A stretch of 64,000 bases of DNA from Amarobacillus sp046328225 (GCA_046328225.1 JAXLWZ010000013.1:1-64000), one strand, 5' to 3'; counted from the stretch's first letter, positions 31,427-39,910 are shown. Notes: a model not told the origin generated them from the sequence alone. Made by a program: numbers and translations.

Positions 31427-33175
31427 TCAGCGGCCGCGGAACGACGGGTCGTTGCGGTCGATCCAGGCATCGGCGAAGCGGTGCTGGTAGCCGTCGCTGG
31501 CATCGAGCGGGAACCCGCGCACGTACGGCCAGGCGAGCGCCACGACGCGCTCGCTGACGAAGTTCACGCCGAGATTAAGCGCGAGCAGCTTGCGCTGGAT
31601 GTCGTAGCCGATGGCGCGCCGCTTCGGCTCGTCGAGCTCCTTGCGCTGGGCGTCGATGAGGCCATCGAGGTCGCTGCTGCGAAGGGCGAAGCTGTTCTTC
31701 GTCCCCGAGCTGTGGAAGTACGGGTACATCCAGTCGTCGAGGTCGATCCAGCCGTTATCGGGGCCGGCTACCCAGGGCGCGTTGCCGCTGAGCATGCGTC
31801 CCACGAGGTCGCCGATGGGCAGCGGGTAGATGGCGATGTTGAGGTCGAGGGTGGCCTTGAGCTGCTGCCGGATGAGGCTGCCCAGCCCGAGGTTCGCCTC
31901 CGCGTCGTCGGGCACGAAGAGCGGCAGGTCGGTCTCGGGGAGCTTCTTTTCGGATTTGAAGGCGGCGAGCAGGGCGCGCGCCTCGGCGATGTCCTGTTCG
32001 CGGCCAGAGGCGCCCGCGCGGTACCCGGCGACGTTCGTCAGCTCCGATTGCGGCAGCGTCCAGCGCGTCATCGGCCAGGAGACCCAGGGGTTGAGGTCTC
32101 CCGAGCCCGCGAACCACTTCTGGATCATCTCCCGCCGGTCGACGGCGGCGGCGACGGCGTTGCGGAAGCGGGCATCGTTGTAGGGGAACTGCGGCTCGAA
32201 GAATCGCATGCCGTAGAAGAGCGAGTGGCCGACCGTTGTTTCCTGGAGCTGGGGGACGGCGCGCTTGAGCTTCTCGGCCTGCGGGCGCCCGACGAAAACG
32301 GCATCGAGCTTTTTCGTGCGCAGGCCGGCCTCGAGCTCGTCGGTGTCCTTGGGTTGGACGACGGTCAGGCCATCGAGATAGGGGCGGGCGTTGCCGCCGT
32401 GCCAGCCGGGGTTGCGCGAGACGCTCGCGAACTTGCCATCCTGCCATTCGACCCAGCGGAAGGGGCCGCTGCCCACCTGCGTATCGAAGGTGAAGGCGCT
32501 GGCCGCGAGCTCCTCGGGGATGATGAACGCGTTCACATCGGCGAAGAGGCCGAGCGCGGCCGCCATCGGCGCTGCCAGCTTCACGACCACCGTCTGCGGG
32601 TCCGGCGTGTCCACGCTTTCGACCACGGACCAGCGCGCCTTTCGCACGAAGGAGCGGTCGCCGTCCTTCTGGCGGAGGATCGATTGGCGGACATCGCCGC
32701 CGGTGACGGGGCGGCCGTTCGCGGGCGCGCGCTCCTGCCACTTCGCGCCACCGTTCAGGCGAAAGACGAACGTCGTGGCATCGGGCTGCTCGGGGAGGTC
32801 GCGGGCGAGGTCGGCGACGATCGTGCCATCGACCTGGCTCTGGTACGCGAGCAGGCGGCTGAAGACGAGCGACTGGACGCCGTAGAACGGCCCGGCCTGC
32901 GTCTTGTGGGGGTCGAGGCTGCTGTCGCGGGTGATGTAGCCGGTGACGCGCATCGCTTCGCCGTGCTGGCCGTTCGCCGCGGGCCGGGTGGCGGTCGCCA
33001 CGGAGGTACCGCTGGCGGTGCCCGAGGGCGCGGCCGTCGGGAGCGACGCGAGGCCGGGCTGCTTCTCCTTCGCGCCCCCGCAGGCGGCGGCGAACAGCGC
33101 GGCGCCCCCCGCGCCGGCCAGGCCGAGGAGGCGTCGCCGGGAAAGACCGCGGGGGGCTGTCTCTCGGCCGGGCAT
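31427..33175 (-). CDS. ABC transporter substrate-binding lipoprotein (SBP_bac_5 family)
   Basis: 582-residue solute-binding protein of the oligopeptide/nickel (DppA/OppA) family. The N-terminus has a twin-arginine-like SRRRLLGLAG, a hydrophobic core, and a lipobox AAAC before a Gly-rich spacer, so it is likely a Tat-exported lipoprotein. Family segments seen include GRPVTGGDVRQSILRQKDG, VVKLAAPMAAALGLFADVN and ARFRNAVAAAVDRREMIQKW. I chose the ATG at 33175, preceded by GGAGGGGACG. No permease or ATPase gene is adjacent, so it is an orphan here and its ligand is unknown. Confidence 0.87.
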   Translation of the reverse strand: MPGRETAPRGLSRRRLLGLAGAGGAALFAAACGGAKEKQPGLASLPTAAPSGTASGTSVATATRPAANGQHGEAMRVTGYITRDSSLDPHKTQAGPFYGVQSLVFSRLLAYQSQVDGTIVADLARDLPEQPDATTFVFRLNGGAKWQERAPANGRPVTGGDVRQSILRQKDGDRSFVRKARWSVVESVDTPDPQTVVVKLAAPMAAALGLFADVNAFIIPEELAASAFTFDTQVGSGPFRWVEWQDGKFASVSRNPGWHGGNARPYLDGLTVVQPKDTDELEAGLRTKKLDAVFVGRPQAEKLKRAVPQLQETTVGHSLFYGMRFFEPQFPYNDARFRNAVAAAVDRREMIQKWFAGSGDLNPWVSWPMTRWTLPQSELTNVAGYRAGASGREQDIAEARALLAAFKSEKKLPETDLPLFVPDDAEANLGLGSLIRQQLKATLDLNIAIYPLPIGDLVGRMLSGNAPWVAGPDNGWIDLDDWMYPYFHSSGTKNSFALRSSDLDGLIDAQRKELDEPKRRAIGYDIQRKLLALNLGVNFVSERVVALAWPYVRGFPLDASDGYQHRFADAWIDRNDPSFRGR

Positions 33176-33236
33176 CGTCCCCTCCATACTAGGTGGAGCG
33201 GGGGATACGCACCGGCAAGCCGCCACAGGAGGCACG

Positions 33237-33518
33237 ATGGCCAGCAAATACACCGCGAACGAAATCCACGCCGCCCTAGGGGACCTCCCTGGCTGGGCCG
33301 CCGACGGGGACACGCTCGTGCGAACGCTGTCGTTCGCCGACCACATCACGGCCTTTGGATTCGTGACGCGCGTGGCGATGGCGGCGGAGGCGATGGACCA
33401 TCACCCCGACCTCCGCATCGTCTACAACCGCGTGGAGCTGCGCCTCAGCTCGCACGACGCGGGCGGCGTTACCGCGCGCGATGTGCGGCTGGCGAAGCGC
33501 ATCAACGAGCTCGCCTGA
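33237..33518 (+). CDS. Pterin-4a-carbinolamine dehydratase
   Basis: 93-residue PCD/DCoH-family protein. The active-site motif is visible as AEAMDHHPDLRIVYNRVELR, followed by SSHDAGGVTARDVRLAKRIN, a near-complete family ending. The enzyme dehydrates 4a-hydroxytetrahydropterin formed by aromatic amino-acid hydroxylases; in bacteria it also acts in Mo-cofactor metabolism. No hydroxylase is nearby. The ATG at 33237 is preceded by AGGAGG. It diverges from the solute-binding protein gene with 61 bp between. Confidence 0.93.
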   Translation: MASKYTANEIHAALGDLPGWAADGDTLVRTLSFADHITAFGFVTRVAMAAEAMDHHPDLRIVYNRVELRLSSHDAGGVTARDVRLAKRINELA

Positions 33519-33537
33519 GGCATCGCCGGGAACGGCA

Positions 33538-33561
33538 AAGGCCGCCCCGGGGGGCGGCCTT
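33538..33561 (+). terminator. Bidirectional terminator between convergent genes
   Basis: AAGGCCGCCCC pairs with GGGGCGGCCTT. It lies between the ends of the + strand dehydratase and the - strand ferredoxin. Confidence 0.75.
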
Positions 33562-33582
33562 CGGAACGTGGCGACGGTGCGG

Positions 33583-34089
33583 TCAGTGCGGTTCGAGCGA
33601 GAGCCGGACCTGCTTGACCAGGATCTTCTCTTCGTCGTTCAGCTCTTCCCAGCTCTTCAGGACTTCGTGCTTGAGCGGGAAGATGTGGATGGCGTCCCAG
33701 CCGCAGACGTCTTCGCACATGCGGCAGCCGGTGCACTTCTTCTCATCGACGGTGCTGACGCCGAAGAAGTCGTCGATGCGGTCGGAGTGCTGGAGGCTGA
33801 GGGCATCGAACGGGCAGACGTTGATGCAGAGCTCACAGCCCGAGCCGATGCACTTCTCTTCGATGACGACGGACTTCGGCCAGTCGTTCTTCTTGAGAGA
33901 GCGGCAGGCGTCGCCGAAGGTGTTGAGGATGGCCTCCGGCGGGCAAACGATGCCGCACGCGCCGCAATCGATGCAGAGCGAGGGATCGATGACGTGGAGG
34001 CCGTTGCGTTCGCCGGTGATGGCGTTCGTGGGGCAGCGCTTGGTGCACGCCGTGCAGCCAATGCACGTTTCAATAATCTTGTAGGACAA
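33583..34089 (-). CDS. Ferredoxin with four [4Fe-4S] binding motifs
   Basis: 168-residue cytoplasmic electron carrier with four cysteine motifs: CIGCTACTKRC (from residue 9), CIDCGACGIVC (about 39-49), CIGSGCELCINVC (spacing x4-x2-x3), and CTGCRMCEDVC. The first two form a classical 2[4Fe-4S] domain, the last two a second and atypical one. The C-terminal tail is acidic. No oxidoreductase partner lies next to it. A -10-like TAAACT occurs at 34136-34131 on this strand and AGAGG is upstream. Partner and role are unknown. Confidence 0.9.
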   Translation of the reverse strand: MSYKIIETCIGCTACTKRCPTNAITGERNGLHVIDPSLCIDCGACGIVCPPEAILNTFGDACRSLKKNDWPKSVVIEEKCIGSGCELCINVCPFDALSLQHSDRIDDFFGVSTVDEKKCTGCRMCEDVCGWDAIHIFPLKHEVLKSWEELNDEEKILVKQVRLSLEPH

Positions 34090-34193
34090 GGGGCACTCAC
34101 CCTCTGAGAGGAGTGATCCCAGTTTAGCACCGCCTGTGAAAGCTGTCGCAAATGAACGGTGGCGTGCGCTGGCGAGTATGCGACGATAGCGCG

Positions 34194-35789
34194 ATGGAAG
34201 CTGGCTCGCGCGCGATTATGGAAGTCGAATGGCAGTTCGAGGCGAAGGACCTCGACGCCGTGGCGGGTTGGCTCGCCCGCGCCAACGTCCCCGGGTACAC
34301 CGTTCGAACGGGCAAGACGAAGCAGCAGCGCGATACCTACTGGGACACCGCCGACGGCGCCATCAGCCGCGGGCAGTTCACCTGCCGGGTGCGACGTCGC
34401 GAAGACGGTGCCGAGGCCACGATGAAGGGCACCGCCGAGGCGCGCGGCGGCATGCGCACGCGCCGCGAAGTCACCGCCGAGCTGCCCGCGGGAGCGAGTT
34501 CGCCCGCCGACGCGCCCGGGGAGTGCGGCCATCTCGTGCGCGTGCTCGCCGGCAAGCGGCCGCTCGTGGAGCTGTTCACGCTCGACCAGAAGCGGCGCAT
34601 CTTCCTCCTCGGCGATGGTGAAGGCGACCTGGCCGAGGTCTCGCTCGACGAGGCACGCGCCGAGCGCGGCGGCCGCGGCGGGACCATGGTGCGCGTCGAA
34701 GTCGAAGTCGAAGCCGGTGCGGAAGACCGCGCGCGGCGCTTCGTCGACCTGCTGGTGGCGATGGGCGGGCTCGAGCCGGCCGTGACGTCGAAGTTCCAGG
34801 CGGCGCTGGCGCTCACGGGGCAGGCGCCCACGCCGAAATCGCCCGCGCTCGGGCCCACCGCGCTCACCCCGTCGATGACCTCCGCCGAGGCGGCCTACGC
34901 GATCCTGCGCAAGCACTTCGGCGTGTTCCTGGTCCGCGAACCGGGCACGCGCCTGGGCGAGGACATCGAGGAGCTGCACGACATGCGCGTGGCCGCGCGA
35001 CGCCTGCGCGCGGCCATGAGCGCCTTCCGGCCGTACCTGCCGCCGCGGTTCGACCGCTTCCGGCTGGAGCTCGGGTGGGTGGCGGGCGCGCTCGGCCTGG
35101 TGCGCGACCTGGATGTGCAAATCGAACGGATGGCCGAGTGGCGCGAGGGCTTCGACGAATCGCACGCGCACGCGCTGGACGGCATCGAGCAGATCCTGGA
35201 GCACCGTCGCGGCCGCGGGCGCGCGCGCATGCTCGCGGTCCTCGATTCGCGGCGATACGCGCTCTTCGTCGAACGGTTCGGGGCGGCGCTGCTCCTGGGG
35301 CCGCCGCACGGCTTCGCGGCCGGCGCCGTGCCCGCGCTCGAAGCCGGGCCGCGGCTCGTCGAACGGCGCTACCGGCGGGTGCGGAAGCTCGGCGACGCCA
35401 TCACGCCGGCATCCCCGGCCATCGAATATCACACCCTGCGCATCGATGCGAAGAAGCTGCGTTACGCGCTCGAGTTCTTCGGACCGCTGTATGGCAAACA
35501 GGCGATCGAATTCAGCGCGCGCGTGACGGCGCTGCAGGATGTGCTCGGGCTGCACCAGGACGCGGAGGTCGCGACGGACCTCTTGTCAGAACTCGCCGAG
35601 ACGGACGGCCGCAAGCTGGGGCCGGCGACCCTCATGGCCATGGGCGCCATCGCCGAGCGCTACCGGCAGCATGCGGCCGAGCTGCGCGGGCAGTTCCCGG
35701 CGGTCTATTCGCCCCTCAAGGGACGCGATTGGCGAGCGTTGCGGATGCTAATGGAAAGCAGAATAGGCGAAAGTCGGAACGTTAATTAG
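34194..35789 (+). CDS. CYTH and CHAD domain protein
   Basis: 531-residue two-domain protein. The N-terminal CYTH (triphosphate tunnel) domain spans about residues 8-205: MEVEWQFEAKD, RDTYWDTADGAISRG and VRRREDGAEATMKGT, with charged residues lining the tunnel. The C-terminal CHAD domain (about 220-525) shows HDMRVAARRLRAAMSAFRPY and HTLRIDAKKLRYALEFF. CHAD domains bind polyphosphate; CYTH domains hydrolyse or make triphosphate compounds. The fusion is common and points to polyphosphate metabolism. Start is uncertain: ATG 34194 has GACGAT 6 nt upstream (leaderless), with alternatives at 34152 and 34218. Confidence 0.88.
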   Translation: MEAGSRAIMEVEWQFEAKDLDAVAGWLARANVPGYTVRTGKTKQQRDTYWDTADGAISRGQFTCRVRRREDGAEATMKGTAEARGGMRTRREVTAELPAGASSPADAPGECGHLVRVLAGKRPLVELFTLDQKRRIFLLGDGEGDLAEVSLDEARAERGGRGGTMVRVEVEVEAGAEDRARRFVDLLVAMGGLEPAVTSKFQAALALTGQAPTPKSPALGPTALTPSMTSAEAAYAILRKHFGVFLVREPGTRLGEDIEELHDMRVAARRLRAAMSAFRPYLPPRFDRFRLELGWVAGALGLVRDLDVQIERMAEWREGFDESHAHALDGIEQILEHRRGRGRARMLAVLDSRRYALFVERFGAALLLGPPHGFAAGAVPALEAGPRLVERRYRRVRKLGDAITPASPAIEYHTLRIDAKKLRYALEFFGPLYGKQAIEFSARVTALQDVLGLHQDAEVATDLLSELAETDGRKLGPATLMAMGAIAERYRQHAAELRGQFPAVYSPLKGRDWRALRMLMESRIGESRNVN

Positions 35790-35817
35790 GCACGCCCTCA
35801 GACAACCCTGACGCGGT

Positions 35818-35825
35818 GCCGATGT
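35818..35825 (+). promoter_or_regulatory. FliA-type -10-like element before the second PilZ gene
   Basis: GCCGATGT matches GCCGATAA at 6 of 8 positions. At the exact 11-nt spacing lies CAGACAAC, a poor -35. It ends only 7 nt before the ATG, which would imply an almost leaderless message. Confidence 0.25.
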
Positions 35826-35832
35826 TCCCGAT

Positions 35833-36423
35833 ATGGAGAGCTATATCGACGCTGGCGAACGGTTCGTCCTCGTTCGGACGTCCTTCAAACCGCCGCAGCA
35901 GGTCCAGGCGTTGGCGCTGCGCGTCGATGGGTCGCTGATCGCCTTCGAGAGCGCCGCCGCCGACTTCGGCGCGGAATCCGAGCCGGCGCGCGCCGTCGTG
36001 CTGCGAGGCGACAACAAGTACATCGCCGCGGGCGACCTGACGGCGGGCCCCGGCGGCGAGGCAGTGCTCCAGCTGACGAGCGCCTGGCAGGTGATGAACC
36101 GGCGGCGGAATTCGCGCTACGCCACACGCATGGCCGCGACGGTGATCTGCCTCGAAAGCCACGCCAGCCAGCAGGGACGGGTGCTGGACGTTTCGCACGG
36201 CGGGCTGCGGGTCGAACTCCCGGTCCAGCCCGGGCCGGGCTCGCTCCTCATCAAGCTGAACTGGCAACGCAAGGCCGTGCTCCTGCCGGCGGCGGTTGCC
36301 GGCTGGGATGACACGGACGATGGCGGACAGCTGCGCGTGAAGTTCGGCGAGTTGGACCCGGAACAGCGCCGCTTCATCGATGAGCTGATCGAATTCCTCG
36401 CGACCGAGGCCCGCGCGGCCTGA
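35833..36423 (+). CDS. PilZ-domain protein
   Basis: 196-residue c-di-GMP receptor with an N-terminal beta domain (about 1-85) and a C-terminal PilZ domain. NRRRNSRYATR and VLDVSHGGLRVELP give the RxxxR and DxSxGG binding motifs. Layout is like the PilZ protein in the flagellar operon (15432), and it may be a paralogue. It stands alone before a strong terminator. Target unknown; a surface or motility role is likely for the family. Confidence 0.85.
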   Translation: MESYIDAGERFVLVRTSFKPPQQVQALALRVDGSLIAFESAAADFGAESEPARAVVLRGDNKYIAAGDLTAGPGGEAVLQLTSAWQVMNRRRNSRYATRMAATVICLESHASQQGRVLDVSHGGLRVELPVQPGPGSLLIKLNWQRKAVLLPAAVAGWDDTDDGGQLRVKFGELDPEQRRFIDELIEFLATEARAA

Positions 36424-36448
36424 TCACCGCTGGTTACGCACACAGGGA

Positions 36449-36482
36449 ACGGGCCGGGGAGTGATTCCCCGGCCCGTTCTTT
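36449..36482 (+). terminator. Terminator after the second PilZ gene
   Basis: ACGGGCCGGGGA pairs with TCCCCGGCCCGT around GTGAT, followed by TCTTTTT. It lies between convergent genes. Confidence 0.93.
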
Positions 36483-36508
36483 TTCGGTCCCCGGCCAGTG
36501 GCCGTGGA

Positions 36509-37837
36509 TTAGCGTTCGTTGCGGCGGCGCGTTGCCGCGGCGCCGGCGAGGCCGAGGGCCGCGAGCAGCAGACCGCCGGCCACCACCAGGCCCGCCTGGT
36601 CGGACGAGGCCCGGCCGGTGCCGGTGGACGGCGCTGCCGGGGTCTCGGCGCTTACGGCGGACTGGTTCGAGCCAGTCGCACCGGACGTTGAGCCGTTGCC
36701 GGCAGCCGCGCCGCCATTGGAGGCGGAGCCGCCGAGGCTGCTATCGCTGACGGCGGACATGCCGCCGTTCGTGGCGTTCGGATCGCCCAGGCTGCTGTCG
36801 CTGACGGCGGACGTGCCGCCGTTCGTGGGCGAGCCGCCGAGGCTGCTATCGCTGACGGCCGAGGTGCCGCCATTCGTGGGAACCTCGCCGGTTGTCCCGG
36901 TGCCGGTCGTGCCGGTGTTCGAGATCGCCTGGGGCGTCATCGTCGCGGGCACTTCGGTCGTGGTCGCCGTGGCCGTCGCCGTCTCCGTCGCGGTCGGCGT
37001 AAGGGTGGCCGGCGACGTGGCGGTAGCGGTCTCGGTGGCCGTCGGCGTCATCGTCGCGGTCTCAGTGGCCGTGACGGTGGCGGTCGGCGTCATCGTCGTG
37101 GTCTCAGTGGCCGTGACGGTGGGGGTCGGCGTGAGCGTGGACGGCGCCGTGGCCGTCGCGGTCGCGGTCTCCGTCGGCGTCATCGTCGCGGTCTCGGTGG
37201 CCGTGACGGTGGCGGTCGGCGTGAGCGTGGACGGCGCGGTGGCCGTCGCGGTCGCGGTCTCCGTCGGCGTGACCGTGCCGCCCGGCGTCGCCGTCTCGGT
37301 GGCCGTGGCCGAAGCCGTCGGCGTCATCGTCGCGGTCTCCGTCGGGGTGACGGTGGCGCTGGCGGTGGCCGTCGCGGTGCCGGTTTCGGTCGCCGTCACG
37401 GAAGCGGTGGGCGTTTCCGTGGCCGTCGCCGAGGCCGTGGCCGTCTCAGTCATCGTGGCCGAAGCGGTGGCCGTGGCGGTCTCCGTCACGGTGCCGCCGG
37501 GGGTACCGGTCGGGCATGGCTCGCTCGGGTCATCACGGTGGAAGGCAGCGTTGTCGCTGGCGTGCATGTCGGCGGAATCGCCTTCGTGCCAGCCCTCTTT
37601 TTGGATGAGGGACTTCCTCCAGCCGCGCTCGAAGGTGTCGCTGCCGTCGTCGCCCCACGGGCCGCGCGGCGGCCAGAACTGTTGGCCGCGGACGCAGCCG
37701 GCGCCTTCGCTCTCTTCGCCGCCGCCATTCGCACGGGCGGGGAGGGTAAAGGTCAGCAGGATGATGGCTGCTCCGAGCGCGAGCAGCGGCACCAATTTCC
37801 AGCTGGTGGATAAGAGGCCTCGGTCCCGTTGGATCAC
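36509..37837 (-). CDS. Mucin-like Thr/Ala-repeat surface protein with sortase-like tail
   Basis: 442-residue exported protein. Residues 1-37 form a signal peptide (KLVPLLALGAAIILLTFTL, then ARA). A small unique domain with two Cys and many charged residues follows (about 40-105). Next is a long Thr/Ala/Glu/Met stalk of TETATATAS/TPTETATM type (about 110-295), then three copies of a unit like TNGGTSAVSDSSLG. The end reads APSTGTG, a spacer, a hydrophobic stretch (LVVAGGLLLAALGLAGAAA) and RRRNER, like a wall-sorting signal. GTG at 37837 is preceded by AGGGGG. The stalk could be O-glycosylated. The unique domain is unrecognised. Confidence 0.78.
   Translation of the reverse strand: MIQRDRGLLSTSWKLVPLLALGAAIILLTFTLPARANGGGEESEGAGCVRGQQFWPPRGPWGDDGSDTFERGWRKSLIQKEGWHEGDSADMHASDNAAFHRDDPSEPCPTGTPGGTVTETATATASATMTETATASATATETPTASVTATETGTATATASATVTPTETATMTPTASATATETATPGGTVTPTETATATATAPSTLTPTATVTATETATMTPTETATATATAPSTLTPTPTVTATETTTMTPTATVTATETATMTPTATETATATSPATLTPTATETATATATTTEVPATMTPQAISNTGTTGTGTTGEVPTNGGTSAVSDSSLGGSPTNGGTSAVSDSSLGDPNATNGGMSAVSDSSLGGSASNGGAAAGNGSTSGATGSNQSAVSAETPAAPSTGTGRASSDQAGLVVAGGLLLAALGLAGAAATRRRNER
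36725..36880 (-). repeat. Three tandem TNGGTSAVSDSSLG-coding repeats
   Basis: Three units of about 51-54 bp, each containing GCTGTCGCTGACGGC or a close variant on the + strand. They encode the spacer before the sorting tail of the surface protein. Confidence 0.7.
36930..37490 (-). repeat. Thr/Ala stalk-coding low-complexity repeats
   Basis: Degenerate 6-bp and longer tandem repeats (such as GTGGCCGTCGCGGTC on the + strand) encoding the T-x-T-A stalk, with at least two nearly identical units of about 90-100 bp near 37100-37270. Length variation by slippage or recombination is likely. Confidence 0.7.
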
Positions 37838-38111
37838 ACATAACCCCCTGTCCTGCGCCGGTTGGATTAGGTGAATGAGGCACAGGTCGAAAGTCACCGT
37901 ATCGAGGGCACGCGCGCAACGCGGCGAGCACACGCGCGGCAACCGTTGCGTGGGCGTGTCAGTGGTTCGAAGGGAAAGAGCCCCCCGGCGGCGGGCCAAA
38001 CCGGGGGCGAACCGGACACTAAGCCCCGGGTTCTGTATCCTCCGGAGTCGGGCATCCGGCCCGCCGCCGGGGCGTCCCGGCCCAACGGAAATCGATTCTT
38101 CGGAGCTGAGC

Positions 38112-38993
38112 ATGAGCGTCCTGGTCGACGAGAACACGCGGTTGCTGGTGCAGGGCATCGGCACCGAAGGCGCCAATCACATGCGCCGCTCCATCGCCTA
38201 CGGAACGAACGTCGTGGCGGCCATCCACCCCCGCCGCGGCGGCGAACAGCAGGACGGCGTGCCCATCTGGACGACCGTCGACGCGGCCGTGCGCGAGACT
38301 GGCGCGAACGTCAGCATCATCTTCGTCCCGGCCCCCGGCGCGGCGGACGCGATCCTCGAAGCGCACGCGGCCGGCATCCCCCTCGTCGTCTGCATCACCG
38401 AGGGCATCCCGGTGATGGACATGGTGAAGGTGAAGGCGGCGCTCGCGGGTTCGAAGACGGTGCTCATCGGGCCGAACTGCCCGGGCGTCATCACCCCCGG
38501 GACGAAGACGCGCGTGGGCATCATGCCCGGCGACGTGTTCCTGCCGGGCAATGTCGGCGTCGTCAGCCGCTCGGGCACGCTCGTGTACGAAGTGGTCGCG
38601 CAGCTGACGAAGGAAGGCATCGGCCAGAGCACGTGCATCGGCGTCGGCGGCGACCCGATCATCGGCACGCGCCAGATCGAGGCGATTCGCATGCTGAATG
38701 AGGACGCCGGCACGAAGGCGATCGTCATGGTCGGCGAAATCGGCGGTTCGGCCGAGCAGGAAGCGGCGGCCTACATCAAGGAGTACGTGAAGAAGCCCGT
38801 GGTGGCGTTCATCGCCGGGGCGACGGCACCTCCGGGGCGGCGCATGGGCCACGCCGGCGCGATCATCAGCGGCGAGGACGGCAAGGCCGAGAACAAGAAG
38901 GCCGCCCTGCGCGCCGCCGGCGCCTACGTCAGCGATTCGCCCGCCGAGATCGGGGCCACCATGAAGCGGGCGTTGCAGGAGCGCGGCCTCTAA
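38112..38993 (+). CDS. sucD: Succinate-CoA ligase alpha subunit (or related acyl-CoA synthetase)
   Basis: 293-residue alpha subunit of the ADP/GDP-forming succinyl-CoA synthetase family. The N-terminal CoA-binding Rossmann domain has RSIAYGTNVVAAIHPRRGG. The ligase domain has GPNCPGVITPGTKTRVGIMP and VVSRSGTLVYEVVAQLT, and the phosphorylated His247 lies in GHAGAIISGEDGKAENKKAA. The first loop differs from typical SucD (GTEGANHMRRS where GKTGTFH-like is usual). The beta subunit gene sucC, normally adjacent, is absent. It could instead be a malate-CoA ligase subunit. ATG 38112 has GGAG upstream. Confidence 0.85.
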   Translation: MSVLVDENTRLLVQGIGTEGANHMRRSIAYGTNVVAAIHPRRGGEQQDGVPIWTTVDAAVRETGANVSIIFVPAPGAADAILEAHAAGIPLVVCITEGIPVMDMVKVKAALAGSKTVLIGPNCPGVITPGTKTRVGIMPGDVFLPGNVGVVSRSGTLVYEVVAQLTKEGIGQSTCIGVGGDPIIGTRQIEAIRMLNEDAGTKAIVMVGEIGGSAEQEAAAYIKEYVKKPVVAFIAGATAPPGRRMGHAGAIISGEDGKAENKKAALRAAGAYVSDSPAEIGATMKRALQERGL

Positions 38994-39027
38994 TCAAAGG
39001 TCCATCCTGCCCTGTGTTTGTTCATCG

Positions 39028-39058
39028 AACGTGCCACCCTGCGGGGTGGCACGTTTCG
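39028..39058 (+). terminator. Terminator-like hairpin after sucD
   Basis: Perfect 12-bp stem AACGTGCCACCC with its complement around TGCG. The T tract after it is short. Confidence 0.7.
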
Positions 39059-39091
39059 TATGGTAGGAGCATCACAGCCGCGGGAGGCCCC

Positions 39092-39322
39092 ATGCCGGAG
39101 CACATCTATAAGAAGGTCGAACTCGTCGGATCCTCGAAGGACGGGATCGAAGATGCGATCGAAGGCGCCATCGCCCGCGCCGCCGAGACGCTGCGCAACC
39201 TGGACTGGTTCGAGGTCAAGGAGATTCGCGGCAACATCAAGGACGGCAAGCCCGAGTACTACCAGGTGACGCTCGCGGTCGGCTTCCGCGTGATGGACGC
39301 CGAGGACATGCAGAAGGGCTGA
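39092..39322 (+). CDS. Dodecin
   Basis: 76-residue dodecin-family protein: HIYKKVELVGSSKDGIEDAI, then RAAETLRNLDWFEVKEIRG, then the strand YYQVTLAVGFRV. Dodecins assemble into 12-mers that store or buffer flavins, with a conserved Trp stacking on the isoalloxazine ring (W in LDWFEV). The start at 39092 follows GGGAGG. It is likely monocistronic. Confidence 0.93.
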   Translation: MPEHIYKKVELVGSSKDGIEDAIEGAIARAAETLRNLDWFEVKEIRGNIKDGKPEYYQVTLAVGFRVMDAEDMQKG

Positions 39323-39430
39323 TCCGAAGGTCGCGCGCCGCAGGCATGGCATATGTGGCGGCGCGCCGTACCATCGCGGTATGGAACTTCGCTTCGCCCA
39401 TCCGTACCAGCCCGCCGCGGCGGTGTCCGC

Positions 39431-39910
39431 ATGACCGCGCGCGAGGATGCCGCCCGTGCGATGGCGTTCTTCGAAGCGAGCGACGACATCGCGCTGTTGC
39501 ACCAGGTGATCGCGGAGATCGCGCCGCGGGCGAGGCGGATGGTCGGCCAGATCCTCGCGAAGGGGACCGAGGACGCCATCCCGCCCCCGGCCGACCTGCG
39601 CCCCGCGCGCATCGCCGCTTCGAAGGAGGAGGCGATGCGCACGGTGAAGGCGGTGAACGACTTCGCGCTACTCCAGGTCATCGCGCGGACCGCCGGGCGG
39701 CGCGTCGAGGCGATCGAAATCGCGGCCTCCGCCGACTTCGCCGAGGGGACGCGCGTCCGTGTCCCGGAGCGGGCGAAACACCCGCGCACCGGCCCGTTCC
39801 AGGATGGCACCGTGGAAGAGACCGGCACGCAGCTGACGGTGCTGCTCGATAGCGGCGAAACGTGGAGTGGGCCGCCGAGCCTGGCACGCCTGGTGGGCGC
39901 GCCGGGCTGA
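39431..39910 (+). CDS. Hypothetical protein with SH3-like C-terminal end
   Basis: 159-residue cytoplasmic protein I do not recognise. The first 90 residues are helical (AREDAARAMAFFEASDDIAL, IAEIAPRARRMVGQILAKGT). The last 50 appear to be beta-strand rich (RVRVPERAKHPRTG, DGTVEETGTQLTVLLDSGE), a little like a small SH3-type barrel. ATG 39431 chosen because coding character starts there; no strong ribosome site. It converges with the FAH gene 4 nt away. Confidence 0.55.
   Translation: MTAREDAARAMAFFEASDDIALLHQVIAEIAPRARRMVGQILAKGTEDAIPPPADLRPARIAASKEEAMRTVKAVNDFALLQVIARTAGRRVEAIEIAASADFAEGTRVRVPERAKHPRTGPFQDGTVEETGTQLTVLLDSGETWSGPPSLARLVGAPG

Noticed and set aside
31481..34084. 867-codon + strand frame
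   Set aside because: Runs antisense to the solute-binding protein and ferredoxin genes and through the pterin dehydratase; composition is typical of a shadow frame.
36930..37490. CRISPR-like regular repeats
   Set aside because: Units are short, degenerate and in frame with a Thr/Ala protein stalk. There are no unique spacers and no cas genes.
36519..37874. Long + strand frame of Val/Ala repeats (451 codons)
   Set aside because: It is the antisense of the Thr/Ala stalk gene. The - strand frame has a signal peptide, ribosome site and sorting tail; the + frame has none of these.
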